Below are positions 47,991 to 61,925 of a stretch of 64,000 bases of DNA, piece by piece. The stretch spans positions 15,801,221-15,865,220 of the forward strand of contig CM034607.1 in NCBI GenBank assembly GCA_020091685.1. Reading direction: 5' to 3'. Position 1 is the stretch's first letter; every line of letters starts with the position of its first letter. This stretch comes from Lutjanus erythropterus. Taxonomy: Eukaryota; Chordata; Actinopteri; Lutjaniformes; Lutjanidae. The translations under genes and the position numbers were made by a program. The notes under the pieces are model-generated. The model did not search any database, was not told where the DNA came from, and worked only from the letters and a program-made list of their open reading frames with translations.

Positions 47991-50900
47991 TAATAATATA
48001 TATGAAATGCTTTTGATAATTAAATTAATATTTCCAGGCAAAACTCCTTTTTATCATTAAAACTGTACAAGCAGCTGTGGAAAGGATTTTAATTAGATTT
48101 AAATCTAGTTGAATTAGGTACAAGATTGAGATTTCACACAGGAATGTATTTGATAATCTGCTCCCTTTTTCATTTTGTACTTAAACATGTCATCAAAGAA
48201 ACTTGAGCAACAACAAGGTTCACTGCATGTCAGCTTTGTCATCAACTCTGACTAATTCTCCATGGGACTGAGAGGAAGACGTTTTTGTTGCTATTCAAAC
48301 TACAGATTCCCTTGAAACACAGCCTTTAGATGTCTATTACTGCTATGGCAGAATAATACAATTTTCCACCCACAAGAGCTGGGATGATAAGATGCACAAC
48401 GTTTGACAGTAAATTAGTTTTATTTTCTTAATGAAGCTTTCTGCAGCTGCAGTTAACACAAAAAGCAAGCCTTGGATCAGGGCACTGTTTAACATGAGAA
48501 GCAAACAGTGTATCCATCTACTCCGCAGCCTCGCAAAATGGTACATCCTTAAAATATACAACTGAACTAAAGGTCAGCCTACTTCAAAATAATGAGACAC
48601 TGCACAACAGAGAATGGGATGGATCATGGGTTACTGATGAGCAGTTGTTTGATATCGTGGGGGTGATTTTTCTGTCATCAGTAGAGCTAATGGCTTCGCA
48701 GAACACCAGTACAAACAACATTCAAAAGCTAAAGCCCCACTAGCAACACCTTCCAGTGGTGACAAAACATTTATGTTAGTGTATTCCAATTAGGTGCTCC
48801 CAGTTGGCTGGATGAACATCATTACAATAACTACTGTGGTATATACAGTATGAACAAGAAATGTTGGCCTGGAGTACAGTATAAAGTCCAGACTTTACAT
48901 TCACCTCCTCTCTTATCAGAACCTGACTCTGGATGTGAACCATCCTATTTCCATCAGGAGAAAAGTCAGACAGATCGGGGATTGATAAGGAGTGAGGCTG
49001 ACCAATAATGATGAGATGTTGATGTAAAATTAATAGACCCTTTCACAATCAGAATTGACCTTTCAGAGTGCTCCCATTTCCCTTGAATTTTAAGTTGCAT
49101 AACCAAAAGGTAAGTTCAGAGGGTCTAATGTGGCTTTAACATTTTCTTAACCTTTATTTATCAGGGGAAAAGCAGCCGAATAAGTTTGCTCTTCATTACA
49201 AACACAAAGTTTCCCCATTGATACAGAACTCAACATGAACACGCTCTCTGCTGAGTGGTTCCACTGGAGCAGCTGAGGGTTCGATGGCTTCCAGCGCGCA
49301 TTTTTCCAATGAAAAAATGACTACTGTCACAGGCAAAAAGACATTCAGAATTGGATGCCACGCAAAGGACCTGAATTCCAGTTGCCTTGATGAAAGTCTT
49401 GTATTTAAGCTGCTCATCCATCACATCTTGCTGGCCATTTCAATATCTTCCCTCCTCTTTACAGTACATCCTGGTGCACATACCTTTGCAGTAACTGAAA
49501 CTGCACATGCGCGTTAGGTTACAGCAATAAGCACAATTTCTTTTTACATTTTACATGAAGAACTTCTCCCGTTATGATGTCCTGGGAGCTTTGAGTTGGA
49601 GGCACAGCTCATATTTGTGACATTTTATATCAAATATTAAAGGTGTTGAAATTATGTCTTTGTGTGGACCACATTTCACCTTCCAGTGAAATATGACTGT
49701 AATGAAGTGCGTTCAATATGTCTCTCTTTCAATCTATACTGTAATTACATTATAGGTGGTTGAAAAGAGGGTGAAACAGGTCATTCAGACCATTTATAAA
49801 CTTGTTTTCAACTAGAAACCAACACTGAAATCTTGTTTGGTGCACAAGAGCAAATCAGTAGTATTTGTTAAAAGAGCAGGCAGCTCTGCGTAACTGATTT
49901 CATATTTTTGCAGCTGGTCTTACAATTCAACTCAGAACTTGTTCCAGGTATATTTTTATACTAGTCAGAGAGACCTTAGAAGCCAGTCAATGAGTACCTG
50001 TACGCTACAAAATCCCAAACAACCTCAGAGAGGGACACTGAAGGACATTTCAAATACTCAGAAATCTCAGAAAGTTCAAGCCCATCTTCAAATATTCAGC
50101 TCCTCTAAAAACCACCTCAGTTGTGAGTGTGTGTGAATAAGCTAAACATTTATTTCTGGGTACTTTGGCTAGTTCTCCTTTTGACATTTTAAAAGCATGG
50201 ACATAAGTGCCTGAAATAAAATAATCTATGGTAAAGAGTAAAAGTAAGCAAAACACTTTATCTCCCCACTAAAGTCTCTGTGGACAGGCTGAAAATGCTG
50301 TCAGCCACACAAATGAAGTGTGTGGGTGTTCACATATCTCTTAATTTGAGCGCGTGACTGTGTGTGTATGTGCTGCCCTATCTATCATGATCACACGGCC
50401 AAGAGTGTAATGACACATCCCATCGATCTAAAGTTGGTAAGAGTGTTTGTACAGTCTGTGTGTGTATTTGTGGTATAAGTGGGATCATCGCGGCAACACG
50501 GCGTGCTGACAGGGTATCTATCAAGCACAGGTAAACATTAGGATGTGTCTCCAACTACTGTACAGTTCCACAAACACAGTATTTCAGGGGAGCCATGACA
50601 CCGATTTCCAGTAAGTCTAATAACAATTAGGTCCAAAGGAAAGAACAAGTAAGTGGACAGTAATTTATGGCACTTCAGTTTAAGGAAAGAATGTTATGTT
50701 TTACTGAATATAAAATATATTGCAGAACACCAACACAAAAGAATGTGACAGATGGAAATATGAAATATGAAAGTAGTCCTATAATTATCCTACAAAAACC
50801 TGCAGAAGGACAGAAGGCAGAATATGTTCTGAAAAAATAGCCTTAAAGCAAAAAGAATCTGAAACATTCAATTTCTGGGGAGCTGTGCCTTATCTTATCT

Positions 50901-52162
50901 TTAGAAATTCATTTAAGATGACAGATAAAAAACATGCACAAATTCTATATGGAAAATGTTACTGTGGATTTTTTTCCCCACCATCAATCAATCTCAAGTT
51001 TTGATTGAGGACTACTCTCTGACAATCTCATATAAAGACGTATAACGAAGAAATCAGAATGTATTAGATATTAACAGTGGTCATTCTTAGGGATACTTTT
51101 CATGAGGCACCTACTGTCTTACAGTATATATCTTATATATACACTACCATAATTTTTTTTTGAGTCTATATGGATGCTTTTCTTCTTTCCTTCAATATAG
51201 GCTATTTTAACATGGATAAATACTGTGGTATCCAGACACCAAATGTATTATTTACATTTCAAATAAATTTGGCCCAGGATGAAGAATAATTGAATTATTA
51301 AAACTTCCATTTGGTCAGTGTTGCATGACAGGGGAGAACATTGTTGTAACCATTTTCCCTCAAATACCCTTCGATTTTGAATTTGTTTACCAGTCCAGAA
51401 ATGTGATCTGAGATCATTATTACTGAACCACAACGGTGCCTCTGCAGTTGCCTGAGCCTTCAATTATGGAAATGAAGTGTAATGACTTGTGTATTCAGGC
51501 TGATATCAGGCTACTTCTGCAGTCTACTCAGTAGTTTGATTGAATTTGTTTAAACTGCGACTTGTGAGTTCATAGCATGTTCCAATTCCAGGGGTGCTAA
51601 GCATAGACTAATCCTCTATTTCTATGTTTTAGAATAGTTTTATTAAAACAATGCAACTGTTTATTCCAGCTTGTTATAAACATTATTGTGCGCTTGACAG
51701 GACCCTGCTCCTGTTGAAATATTGATGCCAAGCTAACAAATGTTTTGACCAGTGTGATTTCTTATATGCTTATTTAACTGTTGCTTAGAAGGATCTTTAA
51801 ACCGTCTGGTCAAACATTCTACAGTGTTGTTTTCTCTGTTTGTACAGAGGACTTTCTACAGTCTAAAATCATGAGAGACCATTCGAGAATATAGTTTTAT
51901 AGTATAATAGTAACGTGACAGTCAAAGCAATCTGACAGCCTCAAATCAAGCTTTTGTGGCAGGTGATTAACTTTTGAATTGTAGTGTAACAGAAAATAAA
52001 TAAGGTGGGTGATACAGTGTTGGCACTGATAACTTGACAGGTCATGCATTAAGGTTATGCTCATACTGTATTGGATTGGTGAAAAACTGGCATTAGTGGC
52101 AGGAATGATATAATACAGTAATTATCTCTAGTGTCACTGTTTTGGTGTATTATTAACCACTG

Positions 52163-52188
52163 TGCGCTCCGGTAAAAGAAGGAGCGCA
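52163..52188. repeat. Short GC-rich hairpin
   Basis: TGCGCTCC and GGAGCGCA are separated by 10 bp (GGTAAAAGAA). It is a simple inverted repeat with no U run behind it; function unknown. Confidence 0.6.
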
Positions 52189-53305
52189 GTAGAGTACATC
52201 ACATATAAGAGCAGCCACTGGTCAAGTGAACAGGATAATCTTCCTTGTAAATAAGCTCTCACCCCACAACGACAACTCTTCCTCAGACCATCACAGACAA
52301 ATAATTAACATTTCTTCAGCATCACTTCGTCTCATCCTCAGTCTTGTTCTGTTAGGGAATCCAATGCACCATATGTTACCAGTGACACAACACCGTGCTA
52401 AAAGCCCATCTTGGCCACAGGTGAAGAAAGCAAATTGAACATTTCTGAAATCCCCAAAAAAATATTCTATCTTGGAAGAAACTCAAAACAAACTCAGTTT
52501 AAAGTGACAGAGGAACTGATATAGCAAACTTTACATTCATTCCCGAAACATCACACTATCGAGCTTGAATGAGGGATACCACTGAACCCTCTGGATGAAA
52601 ACCCAGGTCCAGTCAAATGACACCTTGAACCCCCAGCCTTTATAAGTTGAATATTATTCCTTCCAGGCCACTACCCACTAGGGTAGGTAGGAGGAAAGGT
52701 AGCACAAAGGCAAGAGGTAAAGGGCAGGGCATTGTAGATATGAGCACAGTAGGCAATGCTGTGCAGTCAAATAGCAAGGCCAAACAAGGAGGTGGAGCGT
52801 CTGGGACACACAAAACTATGACAGCTGACATATCGGGAGTGCCTGTAAAGAAACAAACTGTACCCTGTGATCAGGCAGTGATAACCTTTACCTCCATATA
52901 CCCCTCCACGCTGTAGGTCAGACTTTAACACAGCCCCTGGGATAAGAAAACTCACTCCCAGCAAGTTCATGATGCAATGAATGAGTTATGGCTTGCTGGC
53001 TATGCAAATGTGATTTATTTTGATCTAGAGGGGAAAGAAAAAGACAAAGAGGGAACTGGGGCGTGATGGCCAGTATGGAGAGCCTAGTCAGAGAGTGCTG
53101 CTGCTGCTGCAGTGCATTGGTTCTGTATTGTGAGCAAGATTAATTATCTTGTAGTGAAGGGCTACAATATACTTTCTCTTTCCCTCAATCACTTTCTCCA
53201 CGCTTCCCTCTCCTCCTTCATTTCACTCTATTATGGAGGATCTGTAGAATCATTTGTCGAGAAATAAGGCATTTTTCACTTGGCTACAAGGCAATAAGAA
53301 AGCTA

Positions 53306-55103
53306 CACTCTTAGAACAAAAAGTGCTAACTAGATCCCTAAAGGATTCTTCAGTTTGTACCCATTGTAGAACTCTTTATGGTTCTTGTTAAAGCCTTTTA
53401 TAAAGGTTCCATTTGGAGCCCTTTCAAAAAGGTTTTACCTAGAACTCAACATAAAGGGATATACCTAGAACCATCTGTGAAAGGTTTCCTTCAGAACCCC
53501 CTATGACAGGTTCTACAGAAAACCCTTCTACAGTGTAATACAGGGGTGCTCACACTTTTTCGGCTTGCGAGCTACTTTTAAAATGGCCAAGTCAAAATGA
53601 TCTACCTACATTAAAAATGAGGAGGCAGACTCACAGCCCAGTCCACCCACCCCGAAAATGATCAAGACAGCAGCAGCACCCCCAGATTGTGCCCGCCGGG
53701 ACCGGGACATCAGCTGTGCACCTGCAACTCAAGCTAACGTCCCAGGTCAAAATGCTAGTATTTCAGAGGCACCGCATCAAACAACTAGCTTCACATTTCC
53801 GGGAAGGTCATTTGGTAAAGAAACGTTTTGTCGGTCATTCAGTGCGAGCTGGTTTAGCAAATGGAGATGGCTCCATTATATTGAGGACGGCGATCGCGTT
53901 GTTTGTTTCATGTTCATGGAGATGTTTTGGACAGTCTGGACATTGGCAGCCTAATGAGGAGCTTCATCAGCGCCAACCCGGAGAGGAAAGCCACATTTGG
54001 AGTTGTGTGACGCCGGTCAGACACTTTTCTTTTCTAATGCTGCCGCCGCGCAGCACACGGCGCCGTTACACACAGAGTTCAGCACCACAGTGACATGGAC
54101 AGCAGCCGTGACAAATTGTTTATGGTTGACAAGGTGATCGGCACCATGGACAGTTATACAGACAGATTTTTGCAGTCTTAATTACTGTGCGGGTATTTTT
54201 TAATCATTATTATCAATGCAGGGAGTTGCGAGTGCAGCGCAGAGCTTTTTTTTTCTCAGCCCCCTCCTGCTGAGAATATGTTCCCGCGGCTATGTCTCAC
54301 ACTGGCTGCCCTGTACGTCAGTCAAGTGGCAAATGCCATACTGGGGATGGATGATAGGCTAACATCTAATTTTCTTGTTGAATGTCATGCGATCTACCCA
54401 CACTACCTTTGCGATCGACCAGTCGATCGCGATCGACGTATTGGGCACCCCTGGTGTAATAGTTCCATCCACAACTCTCTGTTGGGGTTCTATTCAGAAC
54501 CTTTACACCTTCTATGGGTGCCAACAAGAAGCCTCCCAGGGGGCTCTATCGAGACCTTTGATATCCCAGGGGTTTTCTATAGAACATACTCAAGGGGTTC
54601 TACCTAGAACATTTAGTTTTATCTAGAACAACTCAAGTGGTACAACTAAGAACCATTTTTTATATTCCAAGGGTTTTTTGAAGCACACGCCCAGGGAGTT
54701 CTACAAGAATATTTAAATGTTCCAAAGGTTTTATTTAGAAACCACCGAGAGATTCTACCAAGAACCCTTTTATAGTCCAAGGATTTAGTCTAGAATGATG
54801 CAAGAGATTCTATTAAGAACCCTTTTATATTCCAGGGGTTTAATCTAGAACCCAACCAGGGGATTTTACTGATAACCTTTTCATATTTTGTGAAAAAGAA
54901 CCCTTGAGGAAAGAGTTCTTCAAGGATTTAACAATCCTTGAAGAACTCTTTGGAAAGAACTCTGAAAATGGAACCTTCTAGTCTTACAAAGAACCCCTGA
55001 CAAATCCTTTCTACAAAAAATGGTGCTTTGGAAGCAAAATGGCTTTGGGTAGAACCTCAGCTCTTGAGAAAGAACCCTTTTGGAACTCTTATTTCTGAGA
55101 GTG
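53306..55103. mobile_element. Internally repetitive TIR element, copy 2, split by a hAT insertion
   Basis: The ends are CACTCTTAGAACAAAAAGTG and the inverse TTATTTCTGAGAGTG, each flanked by TA (53304-53305 and 55104-55105). The interior repeats GGTTCTACC, AGAACCCTTTTATA and TCCAAGGGTTTT words, as in copy 1 at 15646-16420. A hAT element (53541-54453) sits inside it, so this element inserted first. Without the hAT and its duplication the host element would be about 880 bp. Confidence 0.8.
53533..54461 (+). mobile_element. hAT element with perfect 8-bp target duplication and a transposase remnant
   Basis: GTGTAATA flanks the element at 53533-53540 and 54454-54461. The element (53541-54453, 913 bp) begins CAGGGGTGCTCACAC and ends GTATTGGGCACCCCTG, which is the inverted CAGGGGTGCCCAATAC. 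A plus-strand frame from 53658 contains CRSFSASWFSKWRWLHY followed by D and VVCF, resembling the TTF-type zinc finger at the start of some hAT transposases. The catalytic core is absent. The last 60 bp before the end are full of GATCGA words. Confidence 0.9.
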
Positions 55104-55300
55104 TAGAGGGGTAATGTGAGGAACACAGTGCGAGAGTGTGAGAGCGTGTCACAGTCCTTTCAACACTGCTGACTACAGAAGCGGTTCATCTTCGAATTTC
55201 ACATCTAACAAAGAGAACTGAAACTTTTACCGCGAAAAAGCTGTTCAATTAGAGACAGAATGGGTCAATACTGGTGGAATAAATTGGCCAAGCTTGTTAC

Positions 55301-55441
55301 CGTGCACAGGTCCTTGTACTGCATCTTCTGGAACTTGGTATCAGCGTTGCCGGCACACAGCTCCACATATCCCAGCACCACTTGGAACACCGTGTTGTGG
55401 ATGGCCTGGGTGAAGTGCATGTGCAGCTGGTCCATAGCGGT
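55301..55441 (-). CDS. vps50: vps50 exon (about human residues 267-313)
   Basis: This 141-nt, 47-codon exon is in phase 0 at both ends. It begins [19 protein letters not shown] and ends [10 protein letters not shown], one of the best conserved parts of VPS50, with only a few residue changes from the human protein. The acceptor is CTCCGCAG and the donor GTAACAAG. It contains the [11 protein letters not shown] helix of the Vps54_N-like region. It lies just below a composite transposon (53306-55103), whose near end is about 200 bp inside the downstream intron. Confidence 0.97.
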
Positions 55442-58400
55442 CTGCGGAGAAAGCCAAACACAATGTTTGAAAACTATCATGTCAGGACAATACTGACATC
55501 TGCCAGTGTTGGTCTGTGAAAAGGCAAACAGCAGGGAAATTGGGAATCAAGCTTCTTGGAGACACAAGCTGTTCTTAATATCTTGAATTATTTGCACACA
55601 TTATGTTAGTTACACAAGATGGCTGAAGGAAAACGAGCATAGCTGCCTACTATGAGAACTCGAGCGTTCAAGTCCAAGTTAAAATGGACAATTTTGTGTC
55701 AATTTTTCCATGATTCACATCTCTGAAAGCAGCACAGTTTGCTGTGGAAAGTGCCATTAATGAAGCAATAAAGGTAGAGACATATTTGTGACGTGTATGT
55801 CATGGTAGCACAGCTATCTACCTCCATCTCTTGTGACGTGCGGCACCTTTCATCTCATATGAAACACCCTGAGCCGTATGGTCATGAAATGAGTCCTTAT
55901 CAGAGCACTATGCCTTAAAGGAAAAATTCCACAATTACTCTTTCACTTGTTATTAAATATCATCATCTAAAGTTATGAATTTGTCACTTGAGAAATGGAA
56001 ATGATAATGGCTTTTCAAATGGCTTTATTAAAAAAAAACCTCTTGCCTCGGCAAGGCGATCGATGACTGCAATGGGAGGAGGGGGTCAAGAGGAAGCCTC
56101 CATCACAGAGAATGACGACAGAATTACATGCCATAATAAGTGATGCTGCACTGTCAGGCATAACTATGGGGGAGGTTCCCCTGGAAAGTGACTTGCCTCG
56201 GCCTGCATGTGAAGATACAGCCACTGCAAATGACTGTAGTGGTAATAGTTAATTTACATTAATGGTGATATCATTACTAGTAGTGTAAATCACAAGTTTC
56301 ATCACGATACATTATTAAATCGATTCTTTGTGCAATGATACAATATTTGCAGATATCGCACAGTCTGCCATGACATGATTTTGATTCTATTCAATTCAGG
56401 GGCCTGTGATCAATATCACCCATTTAACACATTCATGCTTTAACAATTTTATGACTTAAGTCTTTCAGACATTTATGACACAGACATGCCAAGTGATTTT
56501 CAAAAGAAAGGTGTATGTTAAAGATGATGTACATCGATATTTTCACTTTGCATCAATGATATTGGATCACTGAGCAATCAATCGATATATATTAATCCAG
56601 AATGATGTATCATTACACCCCAAATTGTTAAGCAATATGAATAAATTGCAATTGGAAATACAAGATCAAACAGGATGGTGTCAGTGTAATTACGAAGTGC
56701 ACTTTAGAATTTTCAAATTCATATTCACTTCAGTTATGAAATACACAATCCATTAGTGACAAACTTCAGTTTGGATAACAGCAGACTGAGTGCACATGAC
56801 TCCTGCGACAGGTAATAATTAGAATAATAAAACAATCATAGAATATTGATTCTTTTTTACTTCATTGATCATTAATAATCAGGTATTTCATTTTGCAAGC
56901 AAACATGAGCTTAATTCACCACAATGTGCCCTTTGCATTTTCAAGTTTCTTGTCCCTTATTCTCTTTCAAACTCCGGTAACATTTACCATCATTTTCTGT
57001 TTTGCAGCTCCCACCCACAGTCTTGCTATGGGATCCCAGTGAATTGAGGACACTAGAGTCACAGGAGATGTGGGCACAGTATTGAGCGAAGCCCTATAGG
57101 TACTGGGTGTTGCAGTGCAATTAGACTTTTTTACCGCTAGCTCATGACCACAAAATGTTGTCCCCCATTCATTTGGACTGCCTGCTGCCACAAAAGTAAT
57201 TTAAACATTTTTCTTTTCTGCGAGAGTTTCACTTCATCTGTCCTAAAAACACAGAGAAAACTGCTGGCTGTACAAAGCAAGGACAAGAAAAAGGAGCTGA
57301 ATGTGGCAACTAACATCACAATAACCATCATAATCTCCAGCCACCATTCTGTAGACATAATTATTGATCAACTGCAAAAGCACAGACTCATTCTTCTGCA
57401 TCTACTTACACCAAACAAGCAGATGTTTCACTCTGACAAATGTTGGGAAAGCAAGCTGGGTGTCAGGCTCATTAGGCTGTAAGCAACCAGTGCATCTGAG
57501 TCGGATAATGAGAGTGAGAGCCAAGAGGACAATGTAAAGAGAAAGAATATACAAATGGTCTAAGGTAGTATGTTTTAAGTTGGATACATGAATGTCATCC
57601 AATCTGTACTGTAAAGTGCCAGATTAAAAGAGTTAATGCGTACACGTGTGTTTGCATTGAAAGCAACACTGCCAATAAAGCTACATTTCAGACAAAGCAC
57701 ATTGCTGCCTGTGAGAGACAATGATGCAGCGAAGATGAGACAAACAGCAAAAGAATAAAAGGTAAAGATGAAAATAACCACAAGCTCTTAGGCAGTTAAC
57801 AAAAACTCCTTGGTTACCTTTTAAGTCTGAAAATGCTCATCATCACAGCCTTGATAAGAGTATTATTCTTTCTCAACAAGCCTTGATGACACAGTGTCTA
57901 CCTCAAAGATGGCTGTTGTCAAGTCTTATATAGCATATTTATTCACACCGACATAAGCTCAAGTTTTGAATAACAATGATGCAACATGTTCATTGTTGTT
58001 CGAGTGCAAGGATAAAAACGTGGCGCTTTTTTGGTTGCTCTGCTTGTGCAATAAGGTTTAATCCTACATCGAGGGATCAAGTGTGTCAGACTGAGGTTCA
58101 ACAAAGGGTTTGTTGCCACATTTGGAATCTCAGACAAAATTCCAAGTGAAAGCCCAAAGCGTGCAGGAACACTGGATTCATAATTCATCCAAAACACTTG
58201 TAGGCAAAATACTGGAGATGAGCAGCATATGACGGATTCACATTCAGCAGTCTGGCCAAATGCGCAGCATTGAATGAAGACGGCCACAACCTCCCAGAGA
58301 ATCCATCCAAAATCTCACACCTAGTGAATAAGAGTATTTTTATAGCTTTGCTTTTTAAATTGGAGTAATCACTGACTTCATTAGGCCGACTATGCCTCAC

Positions 58401-60359
58401 ATTGCGGCAAACTCTGTGAGAGCCTTCAGCAGCCTCTGAACACAAACAGAAGATGGAATCTGTCTCATCTTAAAATTAAAAAGACTTTAAAAATACCAAA
58501 CTACCTGCTTCAACAAATTATGTGAGTTTATAATATGAAGAATCATAAAATATCACTTCTGTTCAGACAGTGACAGATCACAAGCAATGAACTTGGCATT
58601 TCAACCTTGAAACTAAAGTGAGATTCAAGCTGCAAGCACTGTTTATATTATGTTCATTCTAATGTTGATTAACATAAATAGCGTTCTTCTGCATCAATAA
58701 TTATCAATACCACCACCACCACTGTAGCTGCTGTAGTTTTGAAGTTATAGCTTAAAAACAAGTGCATTTCCCAGGATTCCCGGGATACTTCTTCTGTTCC
58801 TGGGAGAGAAAATGTCTCATTTTCAGGAAAAATAATAATCCCTATCATGCGGCGATTAATGATTACACCCTGATTTCCAGTTTCTACTGTAACTCGTTAA
58901 ATACCGTTCACACATTAGCACTGCCAAGCGTAATGAGAAAACAGTGACATAATTCTATTTTAAAATGTCCACTCCATTAATAGACAGAATGTACACTGGC
59001 ACTAAAACAGCTGTAAAGGAAAATGCCATCTTTGCAGAACATTAATTTACCCAATATAAGTCAATTTCAGACTGGCAAGTAGCCATACAACCACAAAGTA
59101 CAGTCTGGCCCAGCTCCAACATCTACCATAAGCCCTAAGCAGTGAACCTTCACAGACTTTAATTACCATCACCAGTAGGCTCAGTGAGAATGTGCAGAAG
59201 TTCAAAATGAGGAATGAAACAGCATTTGTGGAATCACAAATTCCATATAAACTTCACCGAAAGGTGCTATGAGTTATTTTTGGACAAGGCAGCCTCTTCA
59301 CCATTTAAAATTATCATGCATAGCTGGATGGTTACTCATTTCAACTGTTACTGGACCACAATTTCTCCTACTGTCAGAGAAGGAACGTAACAAATACTTC
59401 AAGGATGACAAGGGTAATAAGCACAAAGTTTATAATTCCCCCTTACAAATCAAGCCTTGATTGATTACCCATACCAGAGAGCACTGGTACACAGGGAGGT
59501 AGAAAGAAAAATGTACACCTAAGCACCCAGCATAAAGTCAGGGCTATGAGAAAGAGATAGAATGTAAGTGGAGGCACAAGAAAGAGATCAGGGCCGAGTG
59601 AGTTGCGGGGGATGATGATGATGGAGTGTGTTGGTTATGAAGGAGAGAAGCCGAAGCATTACAGATCAACACTTTTAGATGACAAATATGAAGGCTAGAA
59701 CGAGACAAACGGAGCAGAGGGTTTAAAGATAAAGTGTAAGACATACAGACGCTAGTAATAAAAGATGATATTGGTGTCATTTGAGGTTGCAGTCTATTAT
59801 ATTTCTCTCCTGCCATTTTTAACAGAAAATACAATATTTTTTGTTGTTGTTTTAAAGTCAGAAATATAACATACAAACATGTTGTTGTGACAGTATCATC
59901 CCAGCTATTTTTCATGTTTTGAGAGCTTATTTTATATTATCCAAGGATTATTTTGGATAACTCTGCTCTTTTTTGTGGTTGATTTCTGTGGATGTTGATT
60001 GACAGAAAGTGCAGCATTATCACAGAGGATGGCATGCACACACTGTAGCCTCAAGTATTCTCTGCTCCAATGAGAAGACCCTGAATTAACTCACTGGAGT
60101 GAAAACACTCCACTGAGGCAAGAAGGAATAATCATGAGAAAGAGGAACTGAAATAAACCAAATTACATACTCGTGTTTTCAGTGAAGGTTTAACCAGCTT
60201 CTCTGTGGAAGATTTAAATTTCTCTCATCTAATTAAATTTTAATGAGATGCTGTTATGGAGAGGAACACCAAAACAAACAAAAGGACAGCTATCACAGTA
60301 TCACATCCAGTCATGTTTAACCACTCCCCATGACCCTGTAGATGAGTGAAAACACTGAC
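55442..60359 (-). other. vps50: vps50 intron, 4.9 kb
   Basis: The intron runs from a GTCAG donor to a CCGCAG acceptor. It is AT-rich with scattered open frames that look random. A short (CCA)n run lies near 58711. Neither recognisable transposon coding nor a missed vps50 exon was seen. Confidence 0.7.
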
Positions 60360-60458
60360 CTGTGTCTTGCCCAGAAGCGTGTAGGCCAGCTGGACCTTGG
60401 TGTAGTGCGAAACATCAAAGTGCTTACAAGTCTTCGACAGGGCGACATCAAGCTGCTC
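60360..60458 (-). CDS. vps50: vps50 exon (about human residues 234-266)
   Basis: This 99-nt, 33-codon exon starts and ends in phase 0. It begins EQLDVALSK, includes a HYTKVQ stretch and ends LLGKTQ, almost identical to vertebrate VPS50. It follows the exon at 61926-61968 directly: EQIE is followed by EQLD, as in the known protein. The acceptor is CTCCAG and the donor is GTCAG, a less common but valid donor. Substitutions from the human protein are conservative. The product segment is an amphipathic helix of the N-terminal rod region. Confidence 0.95.
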
Positions 60459-61925
60459 CTGGAGCCACAGATAAATAGATGACAAAGGAACAAAAGGGGT
60501 GAAAGTGAGGGAAAAAGAAGAGAGAGGGATTATCAACGCTAAGACCAGGGATTTAGATATAGATGTGCCGATGTATACCTATCACACAAAGCCAGGGGCA
60601 GGTAATTGGATGTGGATGTGAGTGCGTATGTGTAAGTAAGTCTTTGACAAAGGGATAAAAAAAAAGTACAAAAAAGTAAGACAAGGTCAGCAGGAAGTTA
60701 GAGAGTACAGGGATGCGTAACCCTGACACAATAAGCCGACCTCAAAGAATATTACGCTGATGAGGCTAAGTGATCAAACACCTTGCATCACCATGCATTT
60801 TCTCACGCTTCATGTTTAAAACTGCATTTGAACATAATACAATTGACCCTTCATAAGACCCGCACCTTTATAAAACCAGTTTCCTGTATTTATATATATT
60901 ATGTGCTAGGCTTGTCTATGTTGAAAAGAAAACCAACTCTCAAGTTAGCTTAAGTTAGCACAATGCTAGCAAACTAATTAGCTAATCTGGATAAATCATT
61001 CACTAGCTAGGCCATTGATGATTAAATCCACTACATTTAGAGTCACTTTCACTTGGACTGTGACTTTTCTACAATAATCACAAGATATCCCACATGTATA
61101 TATGTTTAAATACAATATTAGCAGCAGGAAAATAAGCTGAAAATGATTAGGGAGTAAATACAGTGATTGTGACTATAGATTGGATTATCATGACCTTCAT
61201 TGTGCTTAATTCAAAACATCACTGATAACAGTTTTGGTCGCATTTCTAAGATGCCTAACCATTTGTGAGAGAAGTGAGTCTTTTTATATGTAGAAAACCT
61301 GCATCACTCGGTTGCCTGGCTGGTTGTGTTTCTATAGAGGGCCTGCACAGTAGGGGATGGTTATTTGTATTTATATGAATGTTTTCAGGTTTTGGCATTC
61401 TTAAGATGAAAGTGTTAGATACTGAAATCCTTTGTGCAACTGTTTACCTGTATGATTATGAAGGATTTTGCTTTGCTTAATCACAAACTGCTGCAGACAG
61501 GTAAACAAATGGGCACCTTGCTGCATGGCAACCTATGTGTATGTGCCTGCACGCCTGTTTCTTGTGTATAGACAAAACTGTAAGTAATTAATCTACTGAG
61601 GCGCAGCAGCAGCGGTGCAGAGAAAATTGCTTTGCATACTATTTATCACACACAAGTATCACGACACAGCTAGAGATGAAACAGATATAATTTACTGCGC
61701 TTGCACACTCACAATAATGACTTTCTGAATGTGTCAATATTTGCCAGACCCAGAATGAGAACCTCAAACTATCAAAATGTCGAAATGAAGTATAAATTGC
61801 TTCTTTCGGAGGAGGGCCTCTGGAAAATTACAAGGTTAGATCACAATATTATTCACTGCTGAAGGCCTCCTTAATGATATCACTCTCAAACAATAGAATT
61901 AAAGATAAAGCAGAGAAGCACATAC
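60459..61925 (-). other. vps50: vps50 intron, 1.5 kb
   Basis: The intron starts GTATG and ends CTCCAG. It is AT-rich with short A runs near 60659. I recognise no transposon and no additional exon in it. Confidence 0.75.

Larger units (their letters stand above)
42442..55300 (-). other. vps50: vps50 intron, 12.9 kb, transposon-rich
   Basis: This is the second longest intron. It holds a TIR element with a hAT nested in it (53306-55103), a LINE reverse-transcriptase fragment (about 47680-47990), a two-unit dispersed repeat (about 46430-46745), a 310-bp hAT element with perfect target duplication (43987-44296) and a short (CAAA)n run (43595-43620). A (TGC)5 run lies at 53096-53110 and an 8-bp hairpin at 52163-52188. 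The stretches 44305-46430, 48000-52160 and 52190-53300 are AT-rich and show me nothing recognisable. Confidence 0.7.

Noticed and set aside
52647..52970. Overlapping plus and minus frames with basic and cysteine-rich translations
   Set aside because: No recognised domain, no consistent splice sites in vps50 phase, and no similarity to known transposon proteins.
59544..59915. 123-codon minus-strand open frame
   Set aside because: Low-complexity serine/histidine/leucine composition, no similarity to the VPS50 segment expected here, and no splice-site support.
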